Notes under the pieces: generated by a model
Told to the model about the DNA's origin: nothing
Database searches by the model: none
What the model saw: only the letters and a program-made list of their open reading frames with translations
Shown here: piece after piece, positions 7,113-7,809 of the stretch
Layout: every line of letters starts with the position of its first letter
How positions within the stretch are numbered: the stretch's first letter is position 1
Assembly: GCA_040007355.1 (NCBI GenBank)
Contig: JBDTVE010000252.1
Span: forward strand, 1-7,809
DNA: 7,809 nucleotides
DNA from: JACMLD01 sp040007355
GTDB taxonomy: Bacteria; Bacteroidota; Bacteroidia; Chitinophagales; Chitinophagaceae
Direction of reading: 5' to 3'
Program-made: the position numbers and the translations under genes

Positions 7113-7493
7113 TTATTTTTTTCCAAGTTCTATCATTGTCTCCTTTGTCATAAATTGTAAGGTGTGCCCCGTAATCTTTTCCGTCGGGATCTGTATGAAC
7201 AATTTGAATGCTGTACTGATCACCAATTTTAGCGCTGTGCCAATCTCTGGATTGCTTCTGCCGAATGTCATCGCCATATTTACCTTTGCTTTAAGTATAA
7301 AACTGCCCTTTTCATTATCATTCGGTTTCATTTTGAGTTCATATTTGAGTGCTCCCTTTGAAATCGGTTCATCAATATAGTTTTTTCCTTCTGCCAAATG
7401 ACGCCACCAAGCGCCATAAGCTGGCTTTCGTACATCAGTAATATAACAAAAAGCATTGTCACCCTCACCAAATGATTCTGGCATAGTATCCAT
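7113..7493 (-). CDS. Hypothetical protein, possibly the 3' part of a frameshifted gene
   Basis: I do not recognise this 126-residue product. It begins MDTMPESFGEGDN, has an aromatic-rich stretch (FCYITDVRKPAYGAWWRHL, residues 15-33), then a Lys/Glu-rich segment and a C-terminus ending ELGKK. There is no signal peptide, membrane helix or known motif. Its frame remains open upstream of the ATG for 15 further codons, back to a TAA, and the residues encoded there (WYYKDCISWFIEAP) look as protein-like as the rest. The ATG may therefore not be the original start. It lies 8 bases after the preceding ORF on the same strand and 57 bases ahead of the GH28-like gene. It is either the last gene of a small operon or the displaced end of the ORF at 7502-7690. 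Confidence 0.5.
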   Translation of the reverse strand: MDTMPESFGEGDNAFCYITDVRKPAYGAWWRHLAEGKNYIDEPISKGALKYELKMKPNDNEKGSFILKAKVNMAMTFGRSNPEIGTALKLVISTAFKLFIQIPTEKITGHTLQFMTKETMIELGKK

Positions 7494-7501
7494 TGGTGCT
7501 T

Positions 7502-7690
7502 CTATGAACCAGGAGATGCAATCCTTATAATACCATCTTTATGGCTAATGTTTGTTCGGGATGCGCCTGCAACTCGGCCAGTAGTTTTACGTACGGCTTC
7601 TTTTTGCCATTCTGGTATGGGAGCTAGTTCTTCTGCAATAATCTCGATGGCATCTTCTTTTTTTATGATTACATGAAGTATGTCAGGCAT
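7502..7690 (-). CDS. Small hypothetical protein, possibly the 5' part of a frameshifted gene
   Basis: This 62-residue product starts MPDILHVIIKKEDAIEII and contains IPEWQKEAVRKT at about residues 28-39. That motif recalls the EWQK segments of some short antitoxin-like proteins, but the rest gives no match I can name. The C-terminal 20 residues (GRVAGASRTN onward) look unlike an antitoxin tail. The ORF starts 11 bases after the broken XRE-like gene end and stops 8 bases ahead of the next ORF, which lies in another frame. This compact arrangement suggests an operon or a broken longer gene. Function unknown. Confidence 0.45.
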   Translation of the reverse strand: MPDILHVIIKKEDAIEIIAEELAPIPEWQKEAVRKTTGRVAGASRTNISHKDGIIRIASPGS

Positions 7691-7701
7691 GGGTATGTGT
7701 T

Positions 7702-7809
7702 TTATTTAGCGAACGCTTTTTTTGTTTTGTTATAAGTGATGGCCATATCAATAAGGTAGTACACTTTTTCTTTATCGTCTCCCGGCAGGGCTCAATATCT
7801 TCAATGCGC
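7702..7809 (-). pseudogene. C-terminal end of a probable XRE-type transcriptional regulator, frameshifted, cut by window edge
   Basis: In one minus-strand frame the last residues read ALPGDDKEKVYYLIDMAIT and then YNKTKKAFAK before a TAA at 7702-7704. This matches the usual tail of Bacteroidota helix-turn-helix (XRE) regulators, which end with LP..DK..V..LIDA....KT..A. Going upstream, this frame meets TGA at 7792-7794, while the neighbouring frame reads RIEDIE, the expected lead-in. Adding one G near 7791 (GAGCCC to GAGGCCC) would join them as RIEDIEALPGDDKEK. So a one-base deletion, or a sequencing error, breaks the gene here. The DNA-binding part is outside the window, so the family call rests on the tail only. 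Confidence 0.5.

Overview
The window looks like part of a chromosome from the Bacteroidota, most likely a Chitinophagaceae-type soil or plant-associated bacterium. The evidence is the protein set: a short TatA, an RNase Y, a DUF4369-thioredoxin exported protein, a DUF6263-type exported protein, an Rhs/YD core fragment of the Bacteroidota type, and a secreted GH28-like beta-helix protein. Shine-Dalgarno sequences are absent, and the best promoter match is of the Bacteroidota TAnnTTTG type. The genus is not determined.

Left half (1-2990, minus strand): a housekeeping run read right to left as rny (RNase Y), rplS (ribosomal protein L19), tatA (twin-arginine translocase pore subunit) and gatA (amidotransferase subunit A, whose 3' part is cut off by the left edge). 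A clear intrinsic terminator follows rplS. tatA has its own plausible promoter, so tatA-gatA is probably a separate unit. A compound hairpin lies in the rplS leader.

Middle (3175-5250, plus strand): two exported proteins, divergent from rny. One is a DUF4369-thioredoxin protein with a WCGPC active site. The other is a DUF6263-like protein of unknown function.

Right part (5251-7809): base composition falls from about 52% to about 40% G+C in hand-counted samples. This segment opens with a start-less scrap of an Rhs/YD-repeat core. Next comes a complete minus-strand secreted GH28-like beta-helix protein in which the polygalacturonase His and Arg-x-Lys motifs are not recognisable. Two short, unrecognised minus-strand ORFs follow; they may be one frameshifted gene. 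At the right edge is the end of what looks like an XRE-type regulator, broken by an apparent one-base deletion. Together these suggest an accessory, partly decaying segment beside a conserved core. No complete new defence or mobile system is visible, and there is no CRISPR array, tRNA, rRNA or insertion sequence.
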